Shown here piece after piece: positions 6,790 to 14,712 of a DNA stretch of 16,253 bases. Source of the stretch: Chloroflexota bacterium (GTDB lineage: Bacteria; Chloroflexota; Limnocylindria; Limnocylindrales; Limnocylindraceae); NCBI GenBank assembly GCA_009692905.1, contig SHYI01000010.1:1-16253 (forward strand), read 5' to 3'. A model generated the notes under the pieces. The model saw nothing but the letters and a program-made list of their open reading frames with translations, had not been told where the DNA came from and made no database searches. Positions within the stretch are counted from its first letter, which is position 1. The number at the start of each line of letters is the position of its first letter. Both the position numbers and the translations under genes were made by a program.

Positions 6790-9118
6790 GTCGACTGAGC
6801 CTGTTCCTGCGGCGCCAACCACCCCCGTGGCGGAGATTGCCCTCCCCGTCACTGGGATGACCTGCGCCTCGTGCGTGAACCGCGTGGAGCGATTCCTGAA
6901 GAAGGCCGACGGCGTGAGCGGGGCGAGCGTGAACCTTGCGACCTCGATGGCCACCATTCAGTACGCGCCAGAGGCAACGGGCGTTGCCGATCTCGCTGCG
7001 GTGATCAGCGCAGCTGGATACGAGGTTCCCGCCGCCGCACTCGCCCTCGCCGGACGCGAAGGAGACGCCGACGCGCAAGAGGCGCGCGAAGCACTCGATG
7101 CTGAGCTCGTTGCCGCGCGCACCAAAGAGACGCGCGGACTTCTCCGTGACGGAATCATCGCCACGATCTTCGGCTTCGGCGCGATGGTACTGATGTTGCA
7201 GCCGTGGCTCTTCATCAGCATGGAGCGTGTCAACTGGATCCTGATCGTGCCCTCCACCATCATTCAGTTCGCCGTTGGCTGGCGCTTCCACTCGCGCGCA
7301 GTGCGCGCACTGCGCCACGGATCACTCACCATGGAGACGCTCGTCAGCCTTGGCACCACAGCGGCATGGGGCTGGTCGGTGGCGATTACCCTCTTCCATT
7401 CGCAGCTGATGCGCGTTGGCATTCCAGCGCACGCAACGTGGGATGCGGCAGCACTCATTCTCGGATTCGTGGCACTCGGTCGTTGGATGGAGGCACGCGC
7501 CAAAGAGCAGACGACCAGCGCGGTGCGCGGGATCCTGGCACTGCAGCCAAAAGAGGCAGAGCTACTTGCAACTGCCGATGCACCAACCGCGTCAACAATT
7601 GCAGTCAACAAGATCATCGCCGGTGACCTGCTGCGCATTCGCCCCGGTGGGCGCATTCCGGTCGACGGCATCATCGTGGATGGACGAGCCGCCGTCGATG
7701 AATCGGCAATCACCGGTGAGTCACTCCCAGTGGAGCGCGGGCCAGGGAGCCGACTTGCTGCAGGCACGCTCCTCACCGATGCATCGATCGTCATGCGCGC
7801 GACACAGGTCGGTGCGAACACCACACTTGCTCGCATCGTGGCCATGGTCGAGCGCGCGCAGGGATCGAAGCCCGCGATTGCCCGCCTCGCCGATCGCATC
7901 TCGGAGGTGTTCGTTCCCGCCATCCTGCTGATCGCCGTGGCGACCTTCGTTGGCTGGTACCTACTTGGAGCGGAGCCGCGCCTGGTGCGCGCCGTAGCGA
8001 CCGCCATCGCCGTGCTCGTTGTTGCCTGCCCCTGCGCCATGGGCCTCGCCACCCCCACCGCCGTGATCGCCGGGACCGGTCGCGGTGCCGAGGCGGGAAT
8101 CCTCGTGCGCGACGCCGCCATCCTCGAGGCGGCGGGGAAGCTGCGCGCCGTGGTCTGGGATAAGACTGGCACCCTCACCCTCGGCCAGCACGCCCTCGTC
8201 GGCCGACTCGCGCTTGTCACCGGCCCACTCAAGGGCGACACGGATCGTCTTCTGCAGATCGCCGCCGCCGTGGAGAGCCCATCGGAGCATCCACTCGCCC
8301 GCGCGATCGTGCGCGCAGCCGGAACGGTCGCAGCAAAGGCCACCGACTTCACCATGCACGCCGGTCACGGCGTGAGCGCCAGCGTTGATGGCGCAACGGT
8401 GCGCATCGGTACCGAGGCATTCACGAGTACCACCAATGCCGAGCTTACCGACTGGGCAACAGCAGAGGCGGCCGCCGGACGCACGCCGCTCTTCATCTCA
8501 ATCAACGGCGAGTCGGCCGGCGCGCTCAGCCTCGCCGACACCGTTCGCCCAGAGAGCGCCGCAGCGATTCGCGCACTCACCGCCCGCGGCATCGAGTCGT
8601 GGATCATCAGCGGCGATCGCCAAGAGGTGGTGAACGCCATTGCCCGCGATCTCAACATTCCACCAGAGCGCGCCCGCGGCGGCATTCTGCCTGGCGGTAA
8701 GGGCGATGCGATTGCCGAGATTCGACGCAGCAGCAGTGGGCCCGTAGCGATGGTGGGGGATGGCGTGAACGATGCGCCAGCACTCGCCGCCGCTGACGTG
8801 GGCATCTCCATGGGTGGCGGCACTGAGATCGCAATCGATGCCTCTGCTGCAACGCTGAGCGGCGCAGACCCGCGCGGCGTGCCGCTCCTTGTGGACCTTG
8901 CGCGAGCCACGACGCGCATCATTAAGCAGAACCTTGCCTGGGCCTTTGGCTACAACATCCTTCTCGTTCCACTCGCCGCCGGCCTGGCACTGCCAGCCTT
9001 CGGCATTGGCCTCGACCCAGCTCTTGCCGCCGCCGCCATGGGTGGATCGAGCGTGACGGTGGTGCTGAATGCTTTGAGGCTGCGACGACTGCCCCTAGAG
9101 CGAGATCGGTTGAACTAG
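6788..9118 (+). CDS. copA: Cu+-exporting P1B-type ATPase
   Basis: This inner-membrane pump exports Cu+ using ATP. The 776 residues begin with one heavy-metal-associated domain (GMTCASC, Cys26 and Cys29). Membrane helices follow from about residue 120, then the actuator TGES (309-312), the metal-binding CPC in the sixth helix (414-416), the phosphorylation motif DKTGT (Asp458), the nucleotide-domain HP (501-502) and GDGVND (657-662). Tyr722-Asn723 and M751GGSS755 in the last two helices complete the Cu+ (P1B-1) signature. An ATG eight codons upstream (6764) is in frame, but its codons would run through the -10 box and operator, so 6788 is preferred as an almost leaderless start. It diverges from ogt. 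Confidence 0.95.
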   Translation: MSTEPVPAAPTTPVAEIALPVTGMTCASCVNRVERFLKKADGVSGASVNLATSMATIQYAPEATGVADLAAVISAAGYEVPAAALALAGREGDADAQEAREALDAELVAARTKETRGLLRDGIIATIFGFGAMVLMLQPWLFISMERVNWILIVPSTIIQFAVGWRFHSRAVRALRHGSLTMETLVSLGTTAAWGWSVAITLFHSQLMRVGIPAHATWDAAALILGFVALGRWMEARAKEQTTSAVRGILALQPKEAELLATADAPTASTIAVNKIIAGDLLRIRPGGRIPVDGIIVDGRAAVDESAITGESLPVERGPGSRLAAGTLLTDASIVMRATQVGANTTLARIVAMVERAQGSKPAIARLADRISEVFVPAILLIAVATFVGWYLLGAEPRLVRAVATAIAVLVVACPCAMGLATPTAVIAGTGRGAEAGILVRDAAILEAAGKLRAVVWDKTGTLTLGQHALVGRLALVTGPLKGDTDRLLQIAAAVESPSEHPLARAIVRAAGTVAAKATDFTMHAGHGVSASVDGATVRIGTEAFTSTTNAELTDWATAEAAAGRTPLFISINGESAGALSLADTVRPESAAAIRALTARGIESWIISGDRQEVVNAIARDLNIPPERARGGILPGGKGDAIAEIRRSSSGPVAMVGDGVNDAPALAAADVGISMGGGTEIAIDASAATLSGADPRGVPLLVDLARATTRIIKQNLAWAFGYNILLVPLAAGLALPAFGIGLDPALAAAAMGGSSVTVVLNALRLRRLPLERDRLN

Positions 9119-9134
9119 CACCCCCTGCTAGGAT
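9115..9134 (+). promoter_or_regulatory. inverted repeat overlapping an extended -10 box upstream of the SDR-photolyase cassette
   Basis: CTAGCA-CCCCC-TGCTAG (9115-9131) is a perfect six-base dyad that starts on the copper ATPase stop codon. Its right arm is part of TGCTAGGAT, which fits an extended -10 element (TGN-TANNNT, hexamer 9129-9134). The next gene starts at 9232, giving a leader of about 90 bases in which I see no known riboswitch. No run of T follows the dyad, so an operator is more likely than a terminator. The assignment is inferred. Confidence 0.4.
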
Positions 9135-9231
9135 TTCTCGGGTCACTGATTGGTGCAAGGTTGGTCGGCAAACTGTTGTTTTCACCGCAGGTGCACGCGA
9201 CAGCCGAGTCGAAGCAAGGAGGTTCTCCGAT

Positions 9232-9948
9232 ATGGGATACACCCTGATTACGGGGGGCTCTCGAGGTCTTGGGTTCGAGTGCGCCAAGGCGCTGCGGGCG
9301 AGCGGTCAAACGGTGTTGCTGCTCGCAAAGGATGAACCACGCCTGGCTGCAGCTGCCCAGAGCCTAGGGTGTGACTACCAGAGTGTGGATCTCGCGGACC
9401 TCGAGGCTACCGAGCAAGCATTCACTGCGATCCTTGCCACCCGTGGCGCCCCCGATGTCCTGATTCTTGCGCACGGGGTAATGAGCGAAAAGTCTTCCAA
9501 AACCTTCGCCACCAACACCAGCGAGTGGCGCCGAGTGATGTCAATCAATCTAGATTCTGTGTTTTGCGCCCTCAACGCTCTTGCCAAGCCAATGGCTGAG
9601 GCGCGACAGGGGCGAGTGGTTGTCTTCTCGGCGTGTCTCGGTCGTATGTCAGGACCAGGCAATGCAGGGGGGTTAGTTCCATACCGTGTGAGCAAGGCGG
9701 GGGTTAATGCGCTCGTACGCAACCTTGCGCATGAAACGCTGCATGGCAAGCGCGGCTTCCTGATCGACGCTGTCTGCCCCAATCACTCCCGGACCGATAT
9801 GGGCGGGCCAGACGCACCACTCTCTGCCGAAGAGGGCGCAGATACTGCGATCTGGTTGGCAACCCGACCGTTCAACGTCGACGGCGCTTCCGATCAAGAG
9901 AAGCTCACTGGAGTTCTGTGGGAGGAGCGAAAGGTAATCCCATGGTGA
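9232..9948 (+). CDS. short-chain dehydrogenase/reductase, carbonyl-reductase-like
   Basis: The 238-residue protein has the classical NAD(P) site TGGSRGLG (7-14), LAHG near 79-82, Asn106 in SINLDS, a serine at FSA (133) and the catalytic YRVSK (Tyr151, Lys155). The tail (RTDMGGPDAP, EEGADTAIWLAT, ERKVIPW) is that of carbonyl-reductase (CBR1-like) SDRs rather than FabG. The usual CPGW before RTDM reads CPNHS here, an odd substitution near the cofactor and substrate loop. The start has AAGGAGG nine bases upstream. The photolyase-like gene begins inside its last codons, so the two are translationally coupled. Base composition is lower in GC than in the flanking genes. The substrate is unknown. 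Confidence 0.88.
   Translation: MGYTLITGGSRGLGFECAKALRASGQTVLLLAKDEPRLAAAAQSLGCDYQSVDLADLEATEQAFTAILATRGAPDVLILAHGVMSEKSSKTFATNTSEWRRVMSINLDSVFCALNALAKPMAEARQGRVVVFSACLGRMSGPGNAGGLVPYRVSKAGVNALVRNLAHETLHGKRGFLIDAVCPNHSRTDMGGPDAPLSAEEGADTAIWLATRPFNVDGASDQEKLTGVLWEERKVIPW
9929..9934 (+). promoter_or_regulatory. ribosome binding site deciding the photolyase-like start
   Basis: GAAAGG lies seven bases before ATG 9942, inside the SDR gene. A GTG at 9918 is also in frame, but it precedes this site. A further GTG at 9945 forms a GTGA overlap and cannot be excluded. Confidence 0.5.
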
Positions 9949-11135
9949 CCCCCCTCGGTCTAAAGAAGATCGATGCGACCGAGGATCCCCTCAAGCTACT
10001 TACCGAACACTTCGAGGGTCTCTATTCAGGGACGCCTGGACTGAGCTCAATCAGCGGCGGGCAACAGGCGGCCGAAAGGGCGCTTCAGCAGCTCGATATC
10101 GGGGGGTACGCCGAGCGCCGCTCGCAAGTGCTTCCGCGGGCGAATCGAGGCGCGAGCGTGCTCTCTCCGTACATTCGTCACAACATGATCACGCTGCGCC
10201 AGGTCTATGACGCCGTGCAGAACGCTCCGGCGAAGGATCGCGAGAAGTTTCGTGATGAGCTTTGGTGGCAGGAGTATGCGCGCCACCTCTATGCCCGCAT
10301 TGGAGTGCGCCTCTTCGAAAACCTGCGCTTTGCAGCGAACTGGCGCGGCGAGGGGAACGGCTGGAATCGGGAGATGCTCTGCATCGACGAAGTAGTTTCG
10401 GAGCTCGAGGGGGATGGCTGGCTCGTGAATCAAACCCGCATGTGGCTGGCCTCTCACTGGACCGTTCGAAATGGCGTTGGCTGGATCTCGGGCCAGGAGC
10501 GCATGCACCAAGAGCTCATCGACGGATCAAGAGCCGCCAATCTGCTCGGGTGGCAGTGGACGGTCGGTGCGGGCACCGGCAAGCCCTACGGTTTTGCGAA
10601 GTGGCAGGTTGACAAGCGAGCGCCCGGCATCTGTTCCCGATGTCCCCTCAAGGCCAACTGCCCGATAGAGGAGTTCCCGCGCGAGGTCCAACTAGAACAG
10701 CTTGAGCGAGATCCGCTGCTTGACAACGATCCCGACGTGCAGCGCACCACTGGGCCGATCACTCCAAGTGTCCAACGCTCTGCAACGCATGTGCTCCTAA
10801 CGATCGACTCTCTCGGACTGCACGATCCGGCGCTTCTGGCTAACCCAACGCTGCGTGCGCTCTTTGTGTTCAATGAGAGTGCTTTGAGGAAGCTGCAGCT
10901 GAGCGCGCGACGCATTGGTTTCTATCTGCAGACGCTTGGCGAGCTCAGTGCTCAGCGAGGTGTAGAGGTGTACATCGGTGATCCTTACCAGTTCGCCCAA
11001 GAGCATGCGGTAGCCGTGACGTATGCGCCTGTTCCTTCATTTAAGAAGTTCACATCAGTTGCTGAGTTGCACCCATACCCGTGGTTAAAACTGCCGTCTG
11101 CAGGATCAGTGCGCAGCTTCTCCTCGTGGCGATAA
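9942..11135 (+). CDS. photolyase/cryptochrome-like flavoprotein with permuted domains and a likely [4Fe-4S] cluster
   Basis: From ATG 9942 the product has 397 residues. The FAD-binding domain comes first (about 33-230): SVLSPYIRHNMITLRQV, DELWWQEYARHLY, GWLVNQTRMWLASH and DGSRAANLLGWQW. Glu106/Trp109, Asn163/Arg166 and Asp194/Asn200/Trp204/Trp206 match key residues of class I CPD photolyases (E. coli Glu274/Trp277, Asn341/Arg344, Asp372/Asn378/Trp382/Trp384). Then CSRCPLKANC gives Cys231, Cys234 and Cys240; with Cys147 these resemble the cluster ligands of FeS-type bacterial photolyases. The last part (about 282-385: VLLTIDSLGLHDPALL, LFVFNE, RRIGFYLQTLGELSAQRG, VYIGDPYQFA) reads like the antenna domain that is normally N-terminal. 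Light-driven DNA repair is the likely role; photosensing is possible. Only seven bases overlap the SDR stop. Confidence 0.8.
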   Translation: MVTPLGLKKIDATEDPLKLLTEHFEGLYSGTPGLSSISGGQQAAERALQQLDIGGYAERRSQVLPRANRGASVLSPYIRHNMITLRQVYDAVQNAPAKDREKFRDELWWQEYARHLYARIGVRLFENLRFAANWRGEGNGWNREMLCIDEVVSELEGDGWLVNQTRMWLASHWTVRNGVGWISGQERMHQELIDGSRAANLLGWQWTVGAGTGKPYGFAKWQVDKRAPGICSRCPLKANCPIEEFPREVQLEQLERDPLLDNDPDVQRTTGPITPSVQRSATHVLLTIDSLGLHDPALLANPTLRALFVFNESALRKLQLSARRIGFYLQTLGELSAQRGVEVYIGDPYQFAQEHAVAVTYAPVPSFKKFTSVAELHPYPWLKLPSAGSVRSFSSWR

Positions 11136-11162
11136 CAACTGTCCGTGTAGGTCGCAACTGAG

Positions 11163-12440
11163 CTAGCGAAGCTTTCCGAAGAGCGCCGAGGCGTTCTGGC
11201 CACCGAAGCCGAAGCCGTTGATCAGCACGCGGTCGACTGCTTGGTTGGTGCGTGCGGTGTGCGGCACATAGTCGAGGTCGCACTCTGGGTCTGGTGTGTC
11301 GAGGTTGATCGTTGGCGGTACGGTGCCAGTTTCGATCGCCTTGATGGCGGCGAGGCCGGCAACAGCGCCAGCGCCACCCAAGAGGTGGCCAACCATGCTC
11401 TTTGGTGAGCTGATCGGAATCTTGTAGGCGTGATCACCGAGGGCTCGCTTGATCGCCTTCGTCTCGGTGAGGTCGTTGAGTGGGGTGCTGGTGCCGTGCG
11501 CCACGATGTAGCTGATGTCTTCGATGACGGCGCCGCCGTCGAGGATCGCCTTGGTCATGGAGCCTGCCGCGCCGCGGCCGGTTGGCTCGGGGGCGCTGAT
11601 GTGGAAGGCGTCGGCGGTTGCACCAGCGCCGAGCAGCTCGGCGCGAATGGTTGCGCCTCGTGCCTTGGCATGGGCGAGTGACTCGACCACGAAGACTGCG
11701 CCACCTTCGCCGAAGACGAAGCCGTCACGGTTCTTGTCGAACGGTCGGCTGGCGTGCGTTGGGTCGTCGTTGCGCTTGCTGAGGGCGCCCATGTTGCTGA
11801 GGGCGGCAAAGGCCATCGGCAGGAGTGGTGCCTCGACGCCGCCGGCAACGACCACGTCGGCCTCGCCGCTGCGGATCAGGCGGAGCGCATCTTGAAAGGC
11901 GAGCACACCCGTGGCGCAAGCGGCGGCCTGGGTGATTGCGGCGCCGGTGAGGCCGTACTTCATGCTGACCATGCAGGCGCCCATGCTTGGGCTGAGGGCA
12001 GGAATGGCGAAGGCGCTCACGAAGCGGCCACCCTTTTCGCGATAGGCGTCGCTCCCCATGGTGACCTGCTCAATGCCACCACCGCCGGTGTTGATCACCG
12101 TGGCGACGCGGTCGCGGCGCTCAGGCTCCCAGCTGGCGATGTCGGCGAGCCCGGCATGTTCGATGGCTTCGGTGGCGGCGGCGATCGCGAACTGCACGAA
12201 GCGGCTCATGCGGCGCGCCATCTTCATATCCATGGTCAGAAGCGGATCGAAGCCCTTCACCTCAGCGGCGATGCGCACGTCGTTTGGTGAGGCATCGAAG
12301 TGGGTGATCGGGCCGGCACCTGAGCGTCCTGCGATCAGGCTCTCCCAGTACTCGCCGGCGCTATTGCCGATTGGCGTGATCGCGCCATAGCCGGTGATGA
12401 CCGCGCGCTGGGCATCAGTTCGTACTGGGGTGGTGCTCAT
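11163..12440 (-). CDS. fabF: beta-ketoacyl-ACP synthase II (second of two tandem copies)
   Basis: This condensing enzyme extends acyl-ACP with malonyl-ACP in cytoplasmic fatty-acid synthesis. The 425 residues show the KAS II catalytic set: Cys175 (AACATG), His315 (AHGTSTP), Lys347 (SPKSM) and His352 (VGHLLGGAGA). The gate region reads GFGFGGQN, with the phenylalanine that controls acyl access in FabF retained. The start ATG 12440 is preceded by AGGAGGAG and lies eight bases after the stop of the other synthase, so the two form one operon with fabD upstream. The gene ends 27 bases from the convergent photolyase-like gene; I see no clear hairpin terminator there. Confidence 0.93.
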   Translation of the reverse strand: MSTTPVRTDAQRAVITGYGAITPIGNSAGEYWESLIAGRSGAGPITHFDASPNDVRIAAEVKGFDPLLTMDMKMARRMSRFVQFAIAAATEAIEHAGLADIASWEPERRDRVATVINTGGGGIEQVTMGSDAYREKGGRFVSAFAIPALSPSMGACMVSMKYGLTGAAITQAAACATGVLAFQDALRLIRSGEADVVVAGGVEAPLLPMAFAALSNMGALSKRNDDPTHASRPFDKNRDGFVFGEGGAVFVVESLAHAKARGATIRAELLGAGATADAFHISAPEPTGRGAAGSMTKAILDGGAVIEDISYIVAHGTSTPLNDLTETKAIKRALGDHAYKIPISSPKSMVGHLLGGAGAVAGLAAIKAIETGTVPPTINLDTPDPECDLDYVPHTARTNQAVDRVLINGFGFGGQNASALFGKLR

Positions 12441-12448
12441 GGCTCCTC

Positions 12449-13714
12449 CTACTTTCCGGTCCAGCGTCGCAACACGATGGCGCCATTATGCCCACCGAGC
12501 CCAACGTTGTTGGTCACCGCGGCGCGAATCTCGGCCGAGCGTGTTTCGAGGTTGACGTTCAGGTTGCAGGCGGGGTCCACGTTCTTGGTGTTGAGCGTTC
12601 CTGGGATCACCTGGTGGTGCAGGGAGAGGGTCGTGAAGACCGCCTCAACGGCGCCCGCGGCACCCATGAGGTGGCCGGTCAGCGACTTCGTTGCTGAGAT
12701 GGGAATCTCTGCGGCACGTGGCCCGAAGGAGGCGTGGAAGGCGAGCGCCTCACGCTCATCGCCCACCGGCGTGCTGGTGCCGTGCGGATTAATCAGATCA
12801 ATCTCGGTCGGGTCGATCTTGCCGCGCTGTAGCGCCCACTTGATGGAGCGCGCTGAGCCGGCGCCACCCTCGATCGGCTGGATCATGTCGTGTGCATCGG
12901 CAGAGCTGCCGTAGCCAACGACCTCGGCGTAGATGGTGGCGCCACGCGCCGTGGCCGAGGTGAGGTCCTCAACGATGAAGGCCCCAGCGCCTTCGCCCAA
13001 GACGAAGCCGGCGCGATCCACGTCGTACGGTCGGCAGGCCGAGGCTGGCCCTTCGCCGTCGCGGGGGCCGGCGAGGCCACGCATGTTCATGAAGCCGATG
13101 TGTGCCACCTCAAGGAGTGGGTTCTCGGTGGAGCCGGCGATCACGGCGGTCACGTCGCCGCGCTTGATCGCCTCGGCCGCCTCACCCAGAGCGTGCGTGC
13201 CGGTGGCGCAGGCGGAGACGACCGCCAGGTTGTGCCCCACGGCGCCCGACTCAATGGCGATCATTCCCGAGGTGCTGTCGACAAGGCCGTGGGCGATGAA
13301 GGTCGGGGCAACGGCGCGCGGCCCCTTCTCCTTCCAGCTCATCTGGTTCTCAATGAAGAGCCCCTGCCCGCCAGCGCCCGAGCCGAAGACCACGCCAACC
13401 TCTTCGCGATTCGCGTCGGTGATCTCGAGCCCTGAGTCGCGCAGCGCCGCCTTCGCCGCGGCAACGCCCCAATGGATCTCGGGGCCGGTGCGTCTAATCT
13501 GCTTTGCGTCGAGGAACTGGGTGACGTCAAAGTTCTTCACCTCGCCCGCGACCACGTAGGGGGCGTAGGGGGTTGGATCCCAGTGGGTGATCTGCGCGAT
13601 GCCGCTGCGCCCTTCGGTGAGTGACGTCCACACGTCGCCAACGGTGTTGCCGATCGGCGAGACGATGCCGAGTCCGGTGATGACGACGCGTCGGGTGTGA
13701 TCTGGTTCACGCAT
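12449..13714 (-). CDS. fabF: beta-ketoacyl-ACP synthase II paralogue with altered gate motif
   Basis: The 421-residue protein is a full KAS II homologue with Cys169 (SACATG), His311 (PHGTSTP), Lys343 (ATKSL) and His348 (TGHLMGAAGA), so it should be catalytically active. It differs clearly from the downstream copy. The gate loop reads NNVGLGGHN where FabF and the neighbouring copy have GFGG, so leucine replaces the gating phenylalanine. A different acyl chain-length or substrate preference is a fair inference. AAGGAG stands about eight bases before ATG 13714. fabD ends 19 bases upstream and no acyl-carrier-protein or fabG gene fits between them. Confidence 0.92.
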   Translation of the reverse strand: MREPDHTRRVVITGLGIVSPIGNTVGDVWTSLTEGRSGIAQITHWDPTPYAPYVVAGEVKNFDVTQFLDAKQIRRTGPEIHWGVAAAKAALRDSGLEITDANREEVGVVFGSGAGGQGLFIENQMSWKEKGPRAVAPTFIAHGLVDSTSGMIAIESGAVGHNLAVVSACATGTHALGEAAEAIKRGDVTAVIAGSTENPLLEVAHIGFMNMRGLAGPRDGEGPASACRPYDVDRAGFVLGEGAGAFIVEDLTSATARGATIYAEVVGYGSSADAHDMIQPIEGGAGSARSIKWALQRGKIDPTEIDLINPHGTSTPVGDEREALAFHASFGPRAAEIPISATKSLTGHLMGAAGAVEAVFTTLSLHHQVIPGTLNTKNVDPACNLNVNLETRSAEIRAAVTNNVGLGGHNGAIVLRRWTGK

Positions 13715-13733
13715 GCTGCTACTCCTTAACTAC

Positions 13734-14675
13734 TCAGGCTGCTGGGCTTACTTCTTCAATGGAGAGGATCTCGGCGCCATCGGCCGACGGGATTCGCTTC
13801 ACAAGTCCGGCGAGCACGCGACCCGAGCCGACCTCGATGTAGCGCTTCGTGCCGGCGGCGGCCATGGCGTTCACCGCGGCAATCCAGTCGACACCACCGG
13901 TGAGGTGGCTCGAGAGTTCGTCGCGTAGCTGCACGGCGGTGGTGATGCGTGCGGCGGTGGCGTTGGCGAGCATCGGTGTCTTCGGATCAGCGATGGTGAC
14001 GGCGGCGAGCGCCTCGCGCATGCCTGCGGCGGCCTCTTCCATCAGTGGTGAGTGACTGGCGATGCTCACCTGCAGTCGCACGGCGCGCTTTGCGCCCGCA
14101 GCACTTGCGGCGGCAACAGCCGCTTCAATGGCGGCGACCTCACCCGAGAGCACGATCTGCCCCGGCGAGTTGCGATTGGCGAAGACCAAGATGCCGAGTT
14201 TCGCGCTAGCGGCAATCACGTCAGCCTCGGCGCTCTCAGGCAGCCCAAGGATCGCGGCCATGGCACCAGGTCGTCCGCCGCCCGATGCCTGCATCAGCTC
14301 GCCACGTCGGCGGGCGAGTCGAACGCCATCGGCAACGGAGAGTGCGCCCGCGGCGACCGCGGCGGCATACTGGCCGGCCGAGTGTCCGGCGATCAGGATC
14401 GGTTCGTCGAGTGGGGTGCCTGCGGATGCGGCGCGTTCGCGCGCGGCGGCAAGCATGGCGATGGAGATAGTGAGGATCGCGGGCTGTGCAACCTCGGCGC
14501 GCTCGAGGGCCTCAACGGGGCCGGTCGCCATCAACTGGCCGAGCGGCTGGCCGAGAGCGGCTTCAGCCTCGGCAAGTACGGCGCGTGCGGCAGGGGAGGC
14601 TGCGAGGGCGGCGGCACCCATGCCGACGCTCTGCGAGCCCTGTCCAGGGAAGATCCACGAGGTGTTCGGTGACAT
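13734..14675 (-). CDS. fabD: malonyl-CoA:ACP transacylase
   Basis: FabD moves malonyl from CoA to acyl carrier protein, supplying the extender unit for the two synthases downstream. The 313 residues include FPGQGSQ (9-15), the nucleophile Ser99 in GHSAGQY, the RRG motif with the malonate-binding Arg124, and the catalytic His208 in SHSPLM. The nucleophile elbow is usually GHS-L/V-GE; Gln in place of the Glu is uncommon but lies next to, not in, the catalytic dyad. No Shine-Dalgarno sequence precedes ATG 14675; a TACGAT box lies seven bases upstream, which suggests a leaderless transcript. It diverges from the MarR-family regulator. Confidence 0.94.
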   Translation of the reverse strand: MSPNTSWIFPGQGSQSVGMGAAALAASPAARAVLAEAEAALGQPLGQLMATGPVEALERAEVAQPAILTISIAMLAAARERAASAGTPLDEPILIAGHSAGQYAAAVAAGALSVADGVRLARRRGELMQASGGGRPGAMAAILGLPESAEADVIAASAKLGILVFANRNSPGQIVLSGEVAAIEAAVAAASAAGAKRAVRLQVSIASHSPLMEEAAAGMREALAAVTIADPKTPMLANATAARITTAVQLRDELSSHLTGGVDWIAAVNAMAAAGTKRYIEVGSGRVLAGLVKRIPSADGAEILSIEEVSPAA

Positions 14676-14682
14676 GCGGGGA

Positions 14683-14688
14683 ATCGTA
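14683..14688 (-). promoter_or_regulatory. -10 box (TACGAT) for the fabD-fabF-fabF operon
   Basis: On the minus strand TACGAT is followed by seven bases and then ATG 14675, so transcription would begin on or next to the start codon. No -35 box is evident. Predicted from pattern and spacing only. Confidence 0.4.
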
Positions 14689-14712
14689 GCCGCCCTGTTG
14701 GACCCGCTGGGC

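Noticed and set aside
7264..8355. A 363-codon minus-strand open frame within copA
   Set aside because: It is a shadow of the P-type ATPase. Its product is Ser/Arg/Ala-rich without motifs or a ribosome binding site.
9115..9131. A rho-independent terminator after copA
   Set aside because: The hairpin has only six base pairs and no T run follows it. It is better explained as part of a promoter or operator.
9135..9231. A riboswitch in the leader of the SDR gene
   Set aside because: The leader is under 100 bases, and I could not match it to any known riboswitch core such as the cobalamin or flavin ones.
11136..11162. A shared terminator between the convergent photolyase-like and fabF genes
   Set aside because: Only a direct repeat of CAACTG is visible. 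There is no inverted repeat or T run.
12441..13733. An acyl-carrier-protein gene hidden in the fab cluster
   Set aside because: The gaps are only 8 and 19 bases and no frame there carries the DSL phosphopantetheine motif.
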